A stretch of 64,000 nt of DNA from Guptibacillus hwajinpoensis (GCF_020524165.1 NZ_JAIVKU010000007.1:1-64000); one strand, 5' to 3'; positions 49,907-58,970 are shown, counted from the stretch's first letter. Numbers and translations: made by a program. Notes: generated from the letters alone by a model not told the origin.

Positions 49907-51121
49907 TTAATAATCATCTCTTTCGTAGAGATAAAGATAAGGAATGTCGAGAAATAAGTAATAAGATTCATTTATAGGATAAGAATACGTACGTATGAGT
50001 TCATTTGTTTCGATATCGCTATAGAGATCAGAAAGGATTCCTACCTGTTCATGTTTCATCCTTACAATGTTTTCAAGAAAATACGGACGCCAACTCCAAT
50101 TATCCCCTTCATACTCAGGTTGAACCTCCCAATTCCCATCGCCATTTCGATAATAGTTCGCTGAAACTTGATGACCATCTTCATCGCAAATATATCCTCT
50201 AAAACACGCATTTCCAAGAGAATGAGCGGCTTCGGCCACAATCGTATTCCAATCATTTTGCTTATATCGCTTGATTTGTTGCTGTAAATGACGGTTGAAA
50301 TTTTGCGAAAGTTCGTAAAGTGAAAGAAGACGCTTTCTTTCATGAGCAATAAAATGTTGAAATTCTTTTGTTAGAAGTTCTCTGTAGTGATTCACATCAA
50401 GAAATTCTGCCGTAGGCTTACCAAGATAGTAGCCCTGGTAATACCTTCCTCCATTCTCCCAGGCATATTTTAATTGGCCAATTCCTTCAATTCCTTCAAA
50501 CAATAAAGTGGAGCCTATCTTTCTTCCTAGCATTGACAAAGCATAGAGAACTTCACGATACTCAGGAGGCATTCCTTTATCTTTTAAGTTGACTAATCCT
50601 ACCTTGATAATGTTCGGGTTCAGAAGTGCGATTTTTTCAATATTGCTCATTGAGTTCCCGGCATGACTGACGGCAACCTGAACGCCGATGCTTTTGTAGT
50701 AGGTAAGAATATGCTGCAACTTCTGTAGCTCATCATCTCCAATATCATAATCCGAGACTTCAATCACAATTTGGTCATACGCAATGCCTTTATTAAAATA
50801 TTCTTCCAGAGAATGCGTCAACGTTTCACCATGGTCAAACAGTAAGTGTCTAGCGCTAGCATTAAAAAACAGGCACTGACTCGTCCCGCGCTCTAAAAAA
50901 ATATCAATGGCACAATCCCGAATATGTGAATCGATTTCCAATATGTACTCTTCAGGTATTGATTGATCGCGGAAGAAAAAGCCGAGGCTCTTTATTCCTT
51001 CTTCAGTTTTAATTCTCCCAAGAACTTCATATCCAATAATTTGCTGCTTATCAGCGCTAACAATCGGCTGGAAGTAAGGGATGATCTCTTCTTTTTTTCC
51101 CATTACATCAAGTGCATCCAT
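49907..51121 (-). CDS. ykuI: YkuI-like degenerate EAL-domain protein
   Basis: A 404-residue protein: EAL domain (about 1-245) followed by a PAS-like/CACHE-like C-terminal domain (about 270-400), the YkuI architecture. EVLGR replaces EAL, the Asn in FFNAS, the Glu in VIEVSD, the Glu in LFEGIE and the Gln in YYQGYY are kept, but the DDFG metal motif is replaced by VSHAG. It is therefore probably not an active c-di-GMP phosphodiesterase, though it may bind the nucleotide. The ATG at 51121 follows GGGAGGGG; an earlier GTG at 51145 has no site. Confidence 0.9.
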   Translation of the reverse strand: MDALDVMGKKEEIIPYFQPIVSADKQQIIGYEVLGRIKTEEGIKSLGFFFRDQSIPEEYILEIDSHIRDCAIDIFLERGTSQCLFFNASARHLLFDHGETLTHSLEEYFNKGIAYDQIVIEVSDYDIGDDELQKLQHILTYYKSIGVQVAVSHAGNSMSNIEKIALLNPNIIKVGLVNLKDKGMPPEYREVLYALSMLGRKIGSTLLFEGIEGIGQLKYAWENGGRYYQGYYLGKPTAEFLDVNHYRELLTKEFQHFIAHERKRLLSLYELSQNFNRHLQQQIKRYKQNDWNTIVAEAAHSLGNACFRGYICDEDGHQVSANYYRNGDGNWEVQPEYEGDNWSWRPYFLENIVRMKHEQVGILSDLYSDIETNELIRTYSYPINESYYLFLDIPYLYLYERDDY

Positions 51122-51266
51122 AACTAGCCCCTCCCATTCGATCACAATAAATGATTTTATTATACCATGTATTTTAGACTCCCCTTCATCCCGAAAGCTC
51201 TTTTGTTCATTTTTCAGAAAAATCTTCTAATCACTCTCATCATAAAAGTGATGAATAGGTTTTTTA

Positions 51267-51295
51267 TTGGATTTTCTACAAGAGCGTTTTATACT
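51267..51295 (+). promoter_or_regulatory. Putative ytvA promoter
   Basis: TTGGAT (51267-51272), 17-base spacer, TATACT (51290-51295). The -35 is weak. No sigma-B motif was seen. Confidence 0.5.
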
Positions 51296-51347
51296 AGAAG
51301 TACCATTCAATGTAAAAGGTGATGATGAAATTGAGGAAGACGATGTT

Positions 51348-52169
51348 ATGGAGCTGTTTTTCATGAAAGTGAACAAAGAACAATTTAAGCGGATGAAAAA
51401 AAATGAATTTGTGAGAACGGCAATCGAATACGTGGATACTGGAGTTGTCATCACAGATCCGGAGCTTCCAGACAATCCAATTGTGTATGCGAATGAAGGC
51501 TTTGAGAAGTTAACTGGGTATTCACCGGAAGATATACTTGGTTTTAATTGCCGGTTTTTGCAGGGAGAAGATACTAACCAAGAGACAATCGCTGAGTTAC
51601 GAGAGGCGATTAATAAAAAGAACAAAGTTAAAATTGAAATTAAAAACTATAAAAAAAACGGCCAATATTTTTGGAACGAACTTCAAATCTATCCTGTGCA
51701 CATTGAGAGTGAGAATCAAACATACTTTGTCGGCGTGCAACAGGATATAACAAAAAGAAAAGAAGCGGAAGAACGGTCGGATCACTATCTCGATGAAGTC
51801 AAACGATTATCCACTCCGATTGTACCGATTGATCGAAATATTTCCATTGTCCCGCTCGTCGGACAAATTGATGAAGAACGAATTGAGCTCCTGTTGCATC
51901 ATGTAAGTTCTCATATTCAAAAAAGTGGAGATGAGTTCCTTATCCTCGATCTATCCGGGGTTAGTCATTTCACTTCAGAACTTCATAAAGGAGTATACCA
52001 GCTACATCAACTCATTAAATTAATGGGTGCTGAATTGCGCATAACAGGCGTACGTCCTGATTTTGTACTAGAAGGGATTCAAGCGGATTTTTCTTTATCA
52101 TCTGTAAAAAGCTTCCCATCTGTTAAACATGCCTTAAGAAACATAGATGATTCAAGTTCGATCGACTGA
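51348..52169 (+). CDS. ytvA: Blue-light receptor YtvA (LOV-STAS)
   Basis: A 273-residue photoreceptor. The LOV domain (about 22-135) has GFNCRFLQG with the flavin-adduct Cys68, and Asn100, Asn110 and Gln131 at the FMN-contacting positions (IKNYKK, FWNEL, VGVQQD). A linker helix follows (136-155), then a STAS domain (about 160-270, ILDLSGV). B. subtilis YtvA joins the stressosome and activates sigma-B in blue light. The ATG at 51348 follows GAGGAAG; an ATG at 51363 is also possible. The TTG at 51267 lies within the promoter. Confidence 0.94.
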   Translation: MELFFMKVNKEQFKRMKKNEFVRTAIEYVDTGVVITDPELPDNPIVYANEGFEKLTGYSPEDILGFNCRFLQGEDTNQETIAELREAINKKNKVKIEIKNYKKNGQYFWNELQIYPVHIESENQTYFVGVQQDITKRKEAEERSDHYLDEVKRLSTPIVPIDRNISIVPLVGQIDEERIELLLHHVSSHIQKSGDEFLILDLSGVSHFTSELHKGVYQLHQLIKLMGAELRITGVRPDFVLEGIQADFSLSSVKSFPSVKHALRNIDDSSSID

Positions 52170-52183
52170 GAATATCTATGATT

Positions 52184-52220
52184 AATAAGCTTTCGATACT
52201 AATTTCGAAAGCTTATTTTA
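52184..52220 (+). terminator. ytvA terminator
   Basis: A 13-bp stem AATAAGCTTTCGA / complement, followed by TTATTATG. Confidence 0.78.
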
Positions 52221-52270
52221 TTATGAAGTCCAACGCTAAATGTTCCTATTTCTAAAAAGAGGTGTTGTCA

Positions 52271-53035
52271 TTGGATAGATATTTTTCATGGTTTACCGAG
52301 AGTTCATTTACTCTTTTTTCTTATTCACATCTTATGGCACTCTCCCTAGTGGGAATTTGTATAATTGGAATGTTTCTTTCTCGAAAAATCCTAAGAAACA
52401 AACTTCCCAACTTCGTTATTCGACTAATGATTGCTTGTCTCTTACTTCTATCAGAGATAAGTTTTCATGCCTGGTTTGCCTACTACAAGGAGTGGAGCAT
52501 CACAACCACTTTGCCACTACAGCTTAGTAGTATATCCCTTTTTCTAGCGATTGCACTCGTTCTAACAAAGAATAAAACGCTACTTCCGATCACTTATTTT
52601 GCTGGTTCCGCTAGTGCCTTACTTGCTATGATTACTCCGGATCTAGGTCCATATGATTTTCCGCATTTTCGATTTTTTCATTTTTTTGTGGCGCATGGCG
52701 GAATTGTTCTTGCTACCTGGTTTATGATCACCGTCGAAAAAGTTTTTCCCTCTTATCGTTCATTATGGATATCGTTTGCAGGATTAAACATTTACGTTCT
52801 TTTGCTATTCCCGCTTAACCTTACACTCGGCTCAAACTATATGTTCTTAATGAAAGAACCAGCTAGTCAAACGCTCATCTCTTATCTTGGTCCCTGGCCA
52901 TTCTACTTACTTTCACTTGAAGTGATTACAATTGTTGTTTTTCACCTTCTCTACCTCCCTTTCCATTTTCTACTCCGACGTTTTCACCATTCCCCTCCGT
53001 TTAATAACAGAGAAATTAGGAAAAGAACGTTATAA
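52271..53035 (+). CDS. YwaF-like integral membrane protein (TIGR02206)
   Basis: A 254-residue protein with about seven membrane helices. LPLQLSSISLFLAI, PDLGPYDFPHFRFFHFFVAHGGIV and GPWPFY are hallmarks of the TIGR02206/YwaF family. No catalytic function is known. The preferred start is a TTG at 52271 with GAGGTG 6 bases upstream; a GTG at 52262 would overlap that site. It lies between the two STAS-domain sensor genes. Confidence 0.85.
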   Translation: MDRYFSWFTESSFTLFSYSHLMALSLVGICIIGMFLSRKILRNKLPNFVIRLMIACLLLLSEISFHAWFAYYKEWSITTTLPLQLSSISLFLAIALVLTKNKTLLPITYFAGSASALLAMITPDLGPYDFPHFRFFHFFVAHGGIVLATWFMITVEKVFPSYRSLWISFAGLNIYVLLLFPLNLTLGSNYMFLMKEPASQTLISYLGPWPFYLLSLEVITIVVFHLLYLPFHFLLRRFHHSPPFNNREIRKRTL

Positions 53036-53060
53036 GACTCTACGGAAAGGATGACTTATA

Positions 53061-53333
53061 ATGAAACGATATCAGTTTATTGTGAAAGGAAGAGTGCAGG
53101 GTGTTGGATTTCGAGCTTTCACACAGCAAAAAGCAGCTCAGCTCGGGCTAACGGGGTACGTGATGAACCAGATGGATAACTCTGTGGAAATTGAGGCGCA
53201 AGGAGAGGAAAACACACTTACAAAGTTCCAATCTGCCTTACAAAAAGGTAGCCCCTTTTCAACTGTTGATGAAGTTCTGGCGCAAGAGAAACAAGTTCAT
53301 GATCACGAGCGATCCTTTTCCATTCGATATTAA
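53061..53333 (+). CDS. acyP: Acylphosphatase
   Basis: A 90-residue acylphosphatase that hydrolyses acyl phosphates such as 1,3-bisphosphoglycerate. GRVQGVGFR with the phosphate-binding Arg18 and the catalytic Asn36 (GYVMN) are in the canonical positions. Length is normal for the family (B. subtilis YflL). GGAAAGGATG precedes the ATG. It follows the YwaF-like gene by 25 bases and is probably co-transcribed. Confidence 0.95.
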   Translation: MKRYQFIVKGRVQGVGFRAFTQQKAAQLGLTGYVMNQMDNSVEIEAQGEENTLTKFQSALQKGSPFSTVDEVLAQEKQVHDHERSFSIRY

Positions 53334-53398
53334 TAGGCATTCTAACCTCTTTCCACTATAATAAAAGAAAACGTTAGTTGAATTTCGGAGGTAATGAG

Positions 53399-54199
53399 TT
53401 GGTAGAAACAACTTTTTTTTCACATAATGAAACAGCTAGGGCGCTTAACAGTTTAGGAGACAATATATTCGTATGCGATTTAGACTTCAGAGTCGTTTGG
53501 TATAATGACCAGGCGGAAATTTTGTTAAACTCCCTCATCTCTTATTTGCCTATTCATCAACCATTAGATCTGATTGGAAAGAACATTGATGAATTTCATC
53601 AAAACCCTTCACACCAAAGAAACATTTTGCATCATCGTCTTCCATATGAAAGTACCATCACTTTATTCGACCGCTTTGCTGCAAGTATTGTGATATCCGA
53701 ATACAAAGATGATGCAGGAGTTAAGGTAGGATATCTGCTTGTCTGGCGCGATGTTACGGAAAAACAAAAAGAGCTTCAGGAAAATAAAAAGCTTGTCCAT
53801 GAATTGTCTACTGTTATTATTCCAACGGTCATCGATAACTCCATCCTTATCCCCCTTATCGGCACCATGAATGAAGAGCGAACCCAAAGACTCGTTCAAA
53901 GTACATTGAACTACTGTGTAACGAACAATACCGACTATGTATTACTGGATTTCTCGGGATTATCCGAACTCGATAATAGCTCAGCACAAGTCCTCTGTGA
54001 AACCATGACCAAATCTCTTACTTTGATGGGAGTTTTCGTCGTTTATGTCGGAATGACAAAGCAAGTCGTGCAGTGGCTAATGAACCTTGACTTAGATCCT
54101 ACCATCCCTACTTTTGCAACATTTCGTCAGGGAATTAACCATGTTGTCAATCTTGAAGGTTACTCGCTCGTTTATGAGAAATCGCAAAAAAGAAGCTGA
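53399..54199 (+). CDS. PAS-STAS regulatory protein
   Basis: A 266-residue protein with an N-terminal PAS domain (about 10-125, NSLGDNIFVCDLDFRVVWYND and GYLLVWRDVTEKQ), a linker helix and a STAS domain (about 145-255, VLLDFSGLSELDNSSAQ). The architecture equals that of YtvA and RsbR-type stressosome proteins. The PAS part lacks the NCRFLQ cysteine motif, so it is not a LOV sensor; the segment NPSHQRNILHHRLPYES resembles PAS domains of chemoreceptors. The TTG at 53399 has GGAGG 7 bases upstream. The sensed signal is unknown. Confidence 0.88.
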   Translation: MVETTFFSHNETARALNSLGDNIFVCDLDFRVVWYNDQAEILLNSLISYLPIHQPLDLIGKNIDEFHQNPSHQRNILHHRLPYESTITLFDRFAASIVISEYKDDAGVKVGYLLVWRDVTEKQKELQENKKLVHELSTVIIPTVIDNSILIPLIGTMNEERTQRLVQSTLNYCVTNNTDYVLLDFSGLSELDNSSAQVLCETMTKSLTLMGVFVVYVGMTKQVVQWLMNLDLDPTIPTFATFRQGINHVVNLEGYSLVYEKSQKRS

Positions 54200-54218
54200 A
54201 CGATTCAGCTTCTTTTTT
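54190..54218 (+). terminator. Terminator of the PAS-STAS gene
   Basis: An 11-bp stem AAGAAGCTGAA/TTCAGCTTCTT then TTTT. Confidence 0.88.
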
Positions 54219-54240
54219 ACTTCTTTATCCGAATTTGTTG

Positions 54241-55551
54241 TTATCTTTTTTTACTGGAAAATTGTTGAAAGACCGTATTTGTGTTTACCTTGAAAAGTGA
54301 TTTTCCTGCTATAGCATTCAACACTCGTTTATTTCTTTCGACAGAAAGTGCAAGGTTTGTTGCGCCTGTCCCATGAGAATGATCCAGATTCGTTAATGAA
54401 AAAATGTGGTTTTTTCGTCCATCTTTAAAAACGAGTTGTTGATCTCGTTCCACCTTGAATCGCTTTTCATCTTCCCATTCAATGTCGTCTTCAATTCGTT
54501 TAAACCATTCAGGAAAATGAGGCTTATATCCAGTTGCAAGAACAAGTTTTTCGGTATTCACCTGGAACTCATGATCCTCTTGCCACTGCCTGCAATTTAA
54601 CTCATAATATTCGTCGATCTTCTTCACGCCGTTTACTTCTGTTAAAGGTTGGATCATGATGTCTAGCGGTTGCTCAGAAGAACGATGATAAAGAAGATGA
54701 TAAATGTTTTTTAATGTAGACGGATCGATTCCCTTTCGCAGTGTACCAAGAGTTGAAAGAGCGTCTTTACGTTCGTCAAACGAAAGACCATGAAAGTAAC
54801 TAACGTAATCAGGAGAGAATACTTCCTGACCTAATTTCGCTGATTCTAGCTGAAAGAAACCAGCCGATCGCGTCAACCAATTTATCCGGTAGCCATATCG
54901 CTCCTGATCGTGAAGAAGATCATAAAATACTTCTGCAGCACTTTGTCCCGAACCTACAACAGTAACAGATCTTGATTTTTTTAACTCTTTTTCATGGAAG
55001 AGGTAATGATTCGTATGAAGGACGTCTTCTACCGGGTATGATTCAAAACCTTCCGGGATATTGGGCACGCTACCCGTACCAAGTACAACGTGATTCGCTT
55101 GAATGACATCTGATCGCCTCGTTTTCACATCTTCAATCGTAACGTTATAGCATTCTTTTTCTTTAGCATAGTTTACATCGATTACTTTTTTACCGAAAAA
55201 ACAATTTGATAATTTAGAAGCTACCCAGCGCGTATAGGCATTATATTCTTTTCTCGGTATATCTAATTTATTGAAAAAATAAAATTGGTAAAGGCGATCA
55301 TGCTCATGTAAATAATTAATAAATGTATATGGACTTTTAGGATCTGCAATTGTGACGAGGTCAGCGAGAAACGGAACTTGAAGATCCGCTCCATCAATCA
55401 ACATGCCTGGATGCCAATTAAATTCTTCTTTCTGATCAAAATAAACGGCGTCTACTTCTGAATCATCTGCTAGGGCTGCCATCCCTAAGTTAAATGGACC
55501 TATCCCAATCCCTACTAAATCATATCGTTTTGTTGTATCCACTATTTCCAC
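54241..55551 (-). CDS. L-lysine N6-hydroxylase-like siderophore enzyme (IucD/SidA type)
   Basis: A 436-residue FAD/NADPH monooxygenase that hydroxylates the side-chain amine of lysine (or ornithine or a diamine) for hydroxamate siderophores. FAD motif GIGIGPFNLG (14-23), NADPH motif VVGSGQSAAEVFYDL and ATGYKP are visible. Similar enzymes are IucD and RhbE. No siderophore synthetase, acyltransferase or uptake gene is in the window, and no Fur box was seen upstream, both unusual. The promoter lies at 55566-55594; AAAGGACG precedes the ATG. Confidence 0.9.
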   Translation of the reverse strand: MEIVDTTKRYDLVGIGIGPFNLGMAALADDSEVDAVYFDQKEEFNWHPGMLIDGADLQVPFLADLVTIADPKSPYTFINYLHEHDRLYQFYFFNKLDIPRKEYNAYTRWVASKLSNCFFGKKVIDVNYAKEKECYNVTIEDVKTRRSDVIQANHVVLGTGSVPNIPEGFESYPVEDVLHTNHYLFHEKELKKSRSVTVVGSGQSAAEVFYDLLHDQERYGYRINWLTRSAGFFQLESAKLGQEVFSPDYVSYFHGLSFDERKDALSTLGTLRKGIDPSTLKNIYHLLYHRSSEQPLDIMIQPLTEVNGVKKIDEYYELNCRQWQEDHEFQVNTEKLVLATGYKPHFPEWFKRIEDDIEWEDEKRFKVERDQQLVFKDGRKNHIFSLTNLDHSHGTGATNLALSVERNKRVLNAIAGKSLFKVNTNTVFQQFSSKKR

Positions 55552-55565
55552 GTCCTTTAATCTAC

Positions 55566-55594
55566 ATTACAGATTCATTTGTTTTATCGGTCAA
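55566..55594 (-). promoter_or_regulatory. Sigma-A promoter of the lysine hydroxylase gene
   Basis: Minus strand TTGACC (55589-55594), 17-base spacer, TGTAAT (55566-55571). Predicted start is near 55559, only a few bases before the ribosome site. Confidence 0.72.
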
Positions 55595-55685
55595 CTTGGA
55601 TGTTCGCCTTTCTTGTTTTACCCTATTTCTTACACTTTTAAATCTTAAATGACATATTCATTTTCCCCATAATATCTTTTCTCCC

Positions 55686-55694
55686 TGCTATAAT
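55686..55694 (+). promoter_or_regulatory. Extended -10 promoter of the methyltransferase gene
   Basis: TGCTATAAT is an extended -10 element 30 bases before the ATG; no clear -35. Confidence 0.55.
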
Positions 55695-55724
55695 GGTAAT
55701 AACTAACAGGAGAGGATTTTCATA

Positions 55725-56498
55725 ATGGCAAACTCCGTATTCGAATTCTACCTGACCGAGGTAGATCAACCTTTTTCTGGCTGGGACTTTTCTTATATTA
55801 CAGACACTGAACGAGTAAGCGCTTCTCCGCTTCCGTGGTCTTACACTTCTTCTGTCATCAAACGATTTCGAACAAGTGAAAGCGTTCTAGATATGGGGAC
55901 GGGTGGCGGAGAGTTTCTTGAAGCTCTTAAACCATTTCCAAAGAAACTATCAGCTACAGAAGGCTATCCACCTAATCTCCCAATTGCAAAAGCCCGGCTC
56001 GAACCTCAGGGAATTACCGTTAAAGGATTTGAAGATGACCATAACCTTCCATTTTTAAATGAAGAGTTCCAATTGGTGATGAATAAACACGATTCTTACT
56101 CAGCAACGGAAGTTTACCGCATGCTGAACACAACTGGCTCGTTTATCACCCAGCAGGTAGGTGGCGAGGATATGAAAGAACTTAATCGGGTTCTAGATGC
56201 TCCTTTGAAGTCTGAATTTGACCATTGGAACTTAGATTATGCAGTTCAGGAACTTGAAGCTGCAGGCTTTCATATTCTTGAAGCATATGAAGATTTCCCA
56301 TTAACAAGATTTTATGACATTGGGGCGATTATTTATTATTTAAAAGCGATTCCATGGCAGATTCCTGATTTTTCAACGGTCCGTTATCACTCCGCTCTCT
56401 ATCGCCTTCACGAACAAATTGAGAAAAATGGTTTTGTTGATTTTCCATCTCACCGGTTTCTTATTCATGCTACAAAACCCGATCACAAAGATGAATAA
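55725..56498 (+). CDS. Class I SAM-dependent methyltransferase
   Basis: A 257-residue methyltransferase. Motif I is VLDMGTGGGEFL (near 54-65); the acidic residue of motif II is in SATEGYPPN; a C-terminal segment (HWNLDYAVQELEAAGFHILEAYEDFP) is typical of small-molecule methyltransferases related to rRNA methyltransferase A-like annotations. The acceptor is unknown. GGAGAGG precedes the ATG. It is divergent from the lysine hydroxylase gene, sharing its 170-base upstream region. Confidence 0.88.
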   Translation: MANSVFEFYLTEVDQPFSGWDFSYITDTERVSASPLPWSYTSSVIKRFRTSESVLDMGTGGGEFLEALKPFPKKLSATEGYPPNLPIAKARLEPQGITVKGFEDDHNLPFLNEEFQLVMNKHDSYSATEVYRMLNTTGSFITQQVGGEDMKELNRVLDAPLKSEFDHWNLDYAVQELEAAGFHILEAYEDFPLTRFYDIGAIIYYLKAIPWQIPDFSTVRYHSALYRLHEQIEKNGFVDFPSHRFLIHATKPDHKDE

Positions 56499-56512
56499 CA
56501 GCTACAAAGAAG

Positions 56513-56537
56513 GAGCGCGCAGGAATCCTGCGCGCTC
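56513..56537. terminator. GC-rich hairpin between convergent genes
   Basis: GAGCGCGCAGGA and its complement, 12 bp, between the methyltransferase and ABC permease genes. T runs are short, so termination may be weak. Confidence 0.65.
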
Positions 56538-57329
56538 TTAGTCAGCACTAACCGCCTTTGAGGCACTTATAGCTGAGAAGCTAATCGTAATGGCACATAG
56601 GAGAGCGATCACTAAGAATCCCCTAACCAGTGGCCAGGCTTCCCACCCATCAATAAATACCGAGCGCATTGCTTCAAATAAGTAGGTCGTTGGATTGATC
56701 GTTGCAGCTACTTTTAGCCACCCTGCTTCAATCAGTTCATAAGGGACAAACGTGGTGCTGAGAAAAATAAGTGGAAAGAAGACAAATGTTCCGGCTTGTG
56801 CAGACTGAGCATTTTTTGTTCTAAGAGCTACACCTACTGAATATCCTGCGAACGCAAGTCCCCATCCAAGCGTTAATAATAAAACCACAATAACTCCCCC
56901 AAATCCAGCTGCTACTTCCAGGCCTAGAAAATAAGCGACAACTAAAATTAAACCCGTTTGAATAAGTAGCTGTAGCATGCCTGCAATGATTGGTCCGAGA
57001 ACAATCGCAAGCCTTGATGAAGGCGTAAGAAGAAGACGTGAAAAATACCCGTTTTCTAAATCCTTCACAAGAGCTTGCCCCGCACCACCCGCTCCTCCAA
57101 TTGCTGCTGAAACGATTGATACTGGTAAAATAAATGCAAGATAGTTAGCCCCTTCAAATGCTGGAAGCTCTGAAATACCGCTTAAACCGCCTTCATAAAC
57201 AAACAAAAAGAAAAGACTAATAATTAAGTTTGGGATAAAAATCAATGGGTTTCGGATAATTGTTACGATACTTCTTTTCGTAAAAACGAGTGTATCAACT
57301 AAGAAAGAGCCCTTTCTTTGTTCACTCAT
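56538..57329 (-). CDS. ABC-2 type exporter permease (DrrB-like)
   Basis: A 263-residue permease with six helices. GQALVKDLENGYFSRLLLTPSSRLAIVLG is the typical ABC-2 core, and FVPYELIEAGWLKVAATINPTTYLFEAMR near the C-terminus is the DrrB-type signature. It is paired with the ATPase gene 4 bases upstream. Drug or lipid export is likely; substrate unknown. This is the second, unrelated ABC-2 exporter in the window. Confidence 0.9.
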   Translation of the reverse strand: MSEQRKGSFLVDTLVFTKRSIVTIIRNPLIFIPNLIISLFFLFVYEGGLSGISELPAFEGANYLAFILPVSIVSAAIGGAGGAGQALVKDLENGYFSRLLLTPSSRLAIVLGPIIAGMLQLLIQTGLILVVAYFLGLEVAAGFGGVIVVLLLTLGWGLAFAGYSVGVALRTKNAQSAQAGTFVFFPLIFLSTTFVPYELIEAGWLKVAATINPTTYLFEAMRSVFIDGWEAWPLVRGFLVIALLCAITISFSAISASKAVSAD

Positions 57330-57333
57330 GTCC

Positions 57334-58278
57334 TCACGCCCTTTCCTTTTGCTCGTTCGTCACATTAATAAATACATCATCCAAAGAAGGAGGTTTAACA
57401 TTTAGCTTCTTAGGTGAAAGGTTGTTTTCATCAAGCTTTCGGACGAGTTCAGAAAGGAGTTGCGTTCCATTCTCCGTATATAGCGTTACTTCATCCTTAG
57501 AACATTCAATATTTTCACCGAGATCTGCCAAAACCTTACTTGCTCTCTCTGCTTCTTCATCCGCTTCAAAAACGAGTTGGATCGCATCAAATCCAAGTGT
57601 TCTTTTTAACTCTTCAGCACTTCCAGAAGCTACGATCTTTCCTTGATTAATAATGCTGATTCGATCTGCAAGTTGATCAGCCTCTTCAAGATATTGGGTA
57701 GTGAGAAAGATCGTTGTCCCTTCCTCTCGATTTAACCGTTTAATTTCTTTCCAAATCGCTTGTCGGTTTGAAGGATCGAGTCCAGTTGTTGGTTCATCAA
57801 GAAAAAGAATTTTAGGTTTATGTACAAGCGTTAAGGCGAGATCCAGCCTTCTCCTCATTCCTCCAGAATATTTTCCGCAGGGGCGATCAGCAGCATCATT
57901 CAAATCAACTAGCGTAAGTAACTCATCAGCTCTTGTTTTCGCCTCTTTTTTAGTGAAGCCAAATAGCCTTGCCTGCATTTCAATTAATTCTCTTCCTGTG
58001 AGAACCGGGTCAATTCCCGTTTCCTGTAAGGCTACCCCGATATTCCAGCGGACGCGTTCTGGTTCTTCTCCAACATCTACACCGCCAATCCGAATCGTGC
58101 CCGTTGTTGGTTTTACAAGCGTGGTTAGAATCTGAACAGTGGTCGATTTCCCTGCCCCATTCGGACCGAGAAAAGCAAAAAACTCTCCTTCACCCACTTC
58201 AAAACTGACGCCCTGCACAGCCTTCACGTCTCCCTTATACGTCTTTACTAACTCATGAACTGAAATAGAACCATCCAT
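57334..58278 (-). CDS. ABC exporter ATP-binding protein (DrrA-like)
   Basis: A 314-residue ATPase: Walker A GPNGAGKST, signature YSGGMRRR, Walker B ILFLDEPTTGLD, then LTTQYLEEADQLADRI (Gln in place of the usual switch His, as is common in the DrrA group) and a C-terminal domain ending SLDDVFINVT. This matches the daunorubicin-resistance DrrA family. AGGGGGAG precedes the ATG. First gene of a two-gene operon. Confidence 0.92.
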   Translation of the reverse strand: MDGSISVHELVKTYKGDVKAVQGVSFEVGEGEFFAFLGPNGAGKSTTVQILTTLVKPTTGTIRIGGVDVGEEPERVRWNIGVALQETGIDPVLTGRELIEMQARLFGFTKKEAKTRADELLTLVDLNDAADRPCGKYSGGMRRRLDLALTLVHKPKILFLDEPTTGLDPSNRQAIWKEIKRLNREEGTTIFLTTQYLEEADQLADRISIINQGKIVASGSAEELKRTLGFDAIQLVFEADEEAERASKVLADLGENIECSKDEVTLYTENGTQLLSELVRKLDENNLSPKKLNVKPPSLDDVFINVTNEQKERA

Positions 58279-58416
58279 TAGTACTCCCCCTCTTTTTCAG
58301 TGCGTCTTCGAACCCACTCTTCCATACTGTTATACATACATTCGCTTCAAAGGAACCTTCTCCTTTAAGCGAATGTGTAAAAAAAAGAACCCTTCAAAGT
58401 AAATGAAGGGGGGATA

Positions 58417-58785
58417 TTACGATTCAGAAAGTTTCTTATTCACTTTATCCTGATATTCTGGAGGAAGATTTGCACGTCGCTCATAGGCAACTTGATTGTA
58501 TCGAATCTGTTTCTCCGATAGACGCTTTTTTAATCTCTTCCTGTCTGTTTCATCTTCACAAAAGGTTAGGAGCTCTTCTAAAGATTGAATCTCACTTTTT
58601 AATTCAGCTTCTTCAGGGAGATAGCCACTATTCTTCATGACTTTGTAAGCAATTCGCAGATCCTCTGGAATCATCGATAGATCCTCAAGTTTTTGTGGTT
58701 TCCCCTTACCAGGCAGATTGTCAAAGTCACCGTTTTTCAAGGCAGTTTTAATCTTGTCTTCCGCGACAAGCCAGGCAAAATCCAT
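58417..58785 (-). CDS. DUF1992 (DnaJ-homologue subfamily C member 28-like) protein
   Basis: A 122-residue soluble protein. The N-terminal AEDKIKTALKNGDFDNLPGKGKP is the DUF1992 signature, followed by a long charged helical region (SEIQSLEELLTFCEDETDRKRLKKRL). There is no J domain; the name derives from a eukaryotic homologue. AAGGAGGGA precedes the ATG. Function unknown. Confidence 0.92.
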   Translation of the reverse strand: MDFAWLVAEDKIKTALKNGDFDNLPGKGKPQKLEDLSMIPEDLRIAYKVMKNSGYLPEEAELKSEIQSLEELLTFCEDETDRKRLKKRLSEKQIRYNQVAYERRANLPPEYQDKVNKKLSES

Positions 58786-58970
58786 GCGAATCCCTCCTTT
58801 CTTCTATTATCCATTTCGCTTTCTATTTTGTCATGAATAAGAAGAAGGAATTCTATTAAAAAAATTACTGTTTTACCCTTTTCAATAAATCCAATGGATG
58901 ATAACATGGTTGACGGTTAAGGTTTATAGAATAATCCTTATAGAATTTTCACTAGAGAAAGGATGGTTCG

